Source of the DNA: Mucilaginibacter sp. 14171R-50
GTDB lineage: Bacteria; Bacteroidota; Bacteroidia; Sphingobacteriales; Sphingobacteriaceae
Length of the DNA stretch: 64,000 nucleotides
Direction of reading: 5' to 3'
NCBI RefSeq assembly: GCF_010093045.1
Contig: NZ_CP048115.1
Location: 2,790,001 to 2,854,000, forward strand
Shown: in pieces, positions 63,131 through 64,000 of the stretch
How positions within the stretch are numbered: position 1 is the first letter of the stretch
How the letters are laid out: each line of letters begins with the position of its first letter
Program-made: the position numbers and the translations under genes
The notes under the pieces: generated by a model
The model's database searches: none
Told to the model about the DNA's origin: nothing
The model's input: only the letters and a program-made list of their open reading frames with translations

Positions 63131-64000
63131 ATGAAAAAGATCTTAGTATTTTCCATATTTTTCTTATTTTCTTTTGGTGTATCTGCACAATATTCAGGCG
63201 CATTGCCCGGGTACAAAATTGTAACGGGTAATAACTGGGTTAAAGCAAAAAACTATTACCTGCTTACCTTACTTGAGCAGGACAAACAGGTACAATCCCT
63301 TTTAAAAGCCGACGCCCAGTTAAGTAAACTTTCGCAAGAAAAGTATAATGCCTTGCAAGCCGCGATAAAAAATTGCAAGGATGGGCTTTGCTTGCCGGCA
63401 GCTTTGAAGTTTACCGATGCCGATATTGAGCTGGTAAGTAGCCTCTTAGCGGCTTTATACAAGCCCGGTAACGCGTTAGACAAGTTAGTTAAAACACAGC
63501 TCATTCCGTCTGGCTGTTATATTTTGTATAAAGACGAAACGCCCGCTAACCTTTTAATAAAAGCCTGGCAACAGGATGCCGCGGCGGTAAATTTTGCCAT
63601 CGGGGTGTATGGCGAAGGCCGAAAGCCCAATTATCCCGCTATTGATTCTATCAGCTTTGATGTTCACAAGAAAAACTACCTTATATTAATGTATGATTGT
63701 GCAACCGAGGTTGCCGATGTAACCAGATCAACCAGCCTTTTCTTTGCCATACCTCTCCACTCAGCGCTTACTTATCTTGAAATAAATGAACGCAATAATG
63801 CGGGCGACTTTGAACCGATGGCAGCTACCGAAAATAAGCTCGCCGTAACCAAAATAAAAACTATTAATTGGGCGGGGTATCCATACAGCCATATACTGGT
63901 GCCGGGGGCAGGTCCGGATAATCTGATCACACCATTAAGCGGAGAGGGAATGTTGCGCTGCCGCACCGCGGCAAGAGCATACTTTACAGGTAAAGCGCCG
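63131..64000 (+). CDS. YdcF/DUF218-family protein, N-terminal 290 residues (runs off window)
   Basis: From the ATG at 63131 the frame stays open to the edge. A signal peptide (MKKILVFSIFFLFSFGVSAQ) is followed by a helical region and then the DUF218 start YSHILVPGAGPDN...LSGEGMLRCRTAARAYFTGKAP, which matches the YdcF pattern (P-G-x-GP...L...RCR.A..Y..G.AP). Secreted Bacteroidota members of this type are known only as conserved exported proteins, thought to bind nucleotide-like ligands. Nothing can be said about the C-terminus. The 270 bases before it (62857-63130) show no gene. Confidence 0.8.
   Translation, partial: MKKILVFSIFFLFSFGVSAQYSGALPGYKIVTGNNWVKAKNYYLLTLLEQDKQVQSLLKADAQLSKLSQEKYNALQAAIKNCKDGLCLPAALKFTDADIELVSSLLAALYKPGNALDKLVKTQLIPSGCYILYKDETPANLLIKAWQQDAAAVNFAIGVYGEGRKPNYPAIDSISFDVHKKNYLILMYDCATEVADVTRSTSLFFAIPLHSALTYLEINERNNAGDFEPMAATENKLAVTKIKTINWAGYPYSHILVPGAGPDNLITPLSGEGMLRCRTAARAYFTGKAP

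Noticed and set aside
1..64000. CRISPR arrays, rRNA operons or intact transposases
   Set aside because: No regularly spaced repeats, no rRNA-like conserved blocks and no transposase-like open frames were seen on either strand.

Overview
The window looks like chromosomal DNA of a Bacteroidota member, most likely Sphingobacteriaceae (Mucilaginibacter/Pedobacter-like). This is inferred from two SusC/SusD systems, long beta-propeller (reg_prop) histidine kinases, SusD-type lipoproteins, the aroB–S4–proline dehydrogenase neighbourhood and TAnnTTTG-like promoter boxes. No rRNA operon or CRISPR array is visible. One tRNA gene (Gln, UUG) and half of a second tRNA are present.

Layout. 1–2.8 kb is housekeeping: partial aroB, an S4 RNA-binding protein, proline dehydrogenase, DinB and a HAD phosphatase. 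2.9–17.3 kb is a polysaccharide utilisation locus that fits alpha-mannan: a membrane-spanning LamG/Kelch sensor fused to a SARP-like DNA-binding domain, SusC, SusD, a DUF3823 lipoprotein, an unassigned three-domain glycosidase-like protein, a GH92 alpha-mannosidase and a GH76 endo-alpha-1,6-mannanase. 17.4–21.6 kb holds an NTF2-like secreted protein and a reg_prop histidine kinase with a LuxR-type response regulator. This pair is flanked by two copies of the same dyad (ATCACCC-N5-GGGGGATA), a likely response-regulator target. 21.8–29.1 kb holds a VOC protein, an AraC regulator and a second SusC/SusD set with DUF5012-like and lipid-binding lipoproteins but no recognised enzyme.

29.3–34.8 kb is a sulfur/redox cluster: a decayed histidine kinase fragment, a CRP/FNR regulator, a haem-binding protein, a VIT-family transporter, two YeeE/YedE half-transporters, a metallo-beta-lactamase/rhodanese (persulfide dioxygenase type) and a TauE/SafE exporter. 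Two CRP-like operators (TGTGA-N6-TNACC) sit upstream of the last two genes, and the regulator's recognition helix has the matching R-E-x-x-x-R pattern. 35–38.5 kb holds an NAD-dependent epimerase, an AraC regulator and an APC permease.

38.5–43 kb is an accessory, AT-richer patch. It holds a phage tape-measure remnant, a predicted nucleotide-modifying (deoxyribosyltransferase/TIR-like) protein, a Cys-rich secreted protein, a membrane gene broken at a poly-T tract, an inverted pair of dispersed repeats, a tRNA-Gln and a 3' half tRNA. 43–52.5 kb is a run of regulators and amino-acid genes: three regulators (two AraC, one MocR), an alpha/beta hydrolase, two DinB proteins, an APC permease, a ketopantoate reductase, a PEBP-like protein and a branched-chain aminotransferase.

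53.4–61.9 kb is a probable polymorphic-toxin operon: a tail-fibre-like protein, an RHS/DUF5977 protein and a DUF6443/RHS-core protein with an unassigned C-terminal domain carrying HEVTE...H. A small AT-rich lipoprotein that could be its immunity protein follows. The operon is bounded by an XRE gene facing it and a 5'-truncated, frameshifted comM (Mg-chelatase-like) remnant, suggesting insertion or rearrangement there. The window ends inside a YdcF/DUF218-family gene.
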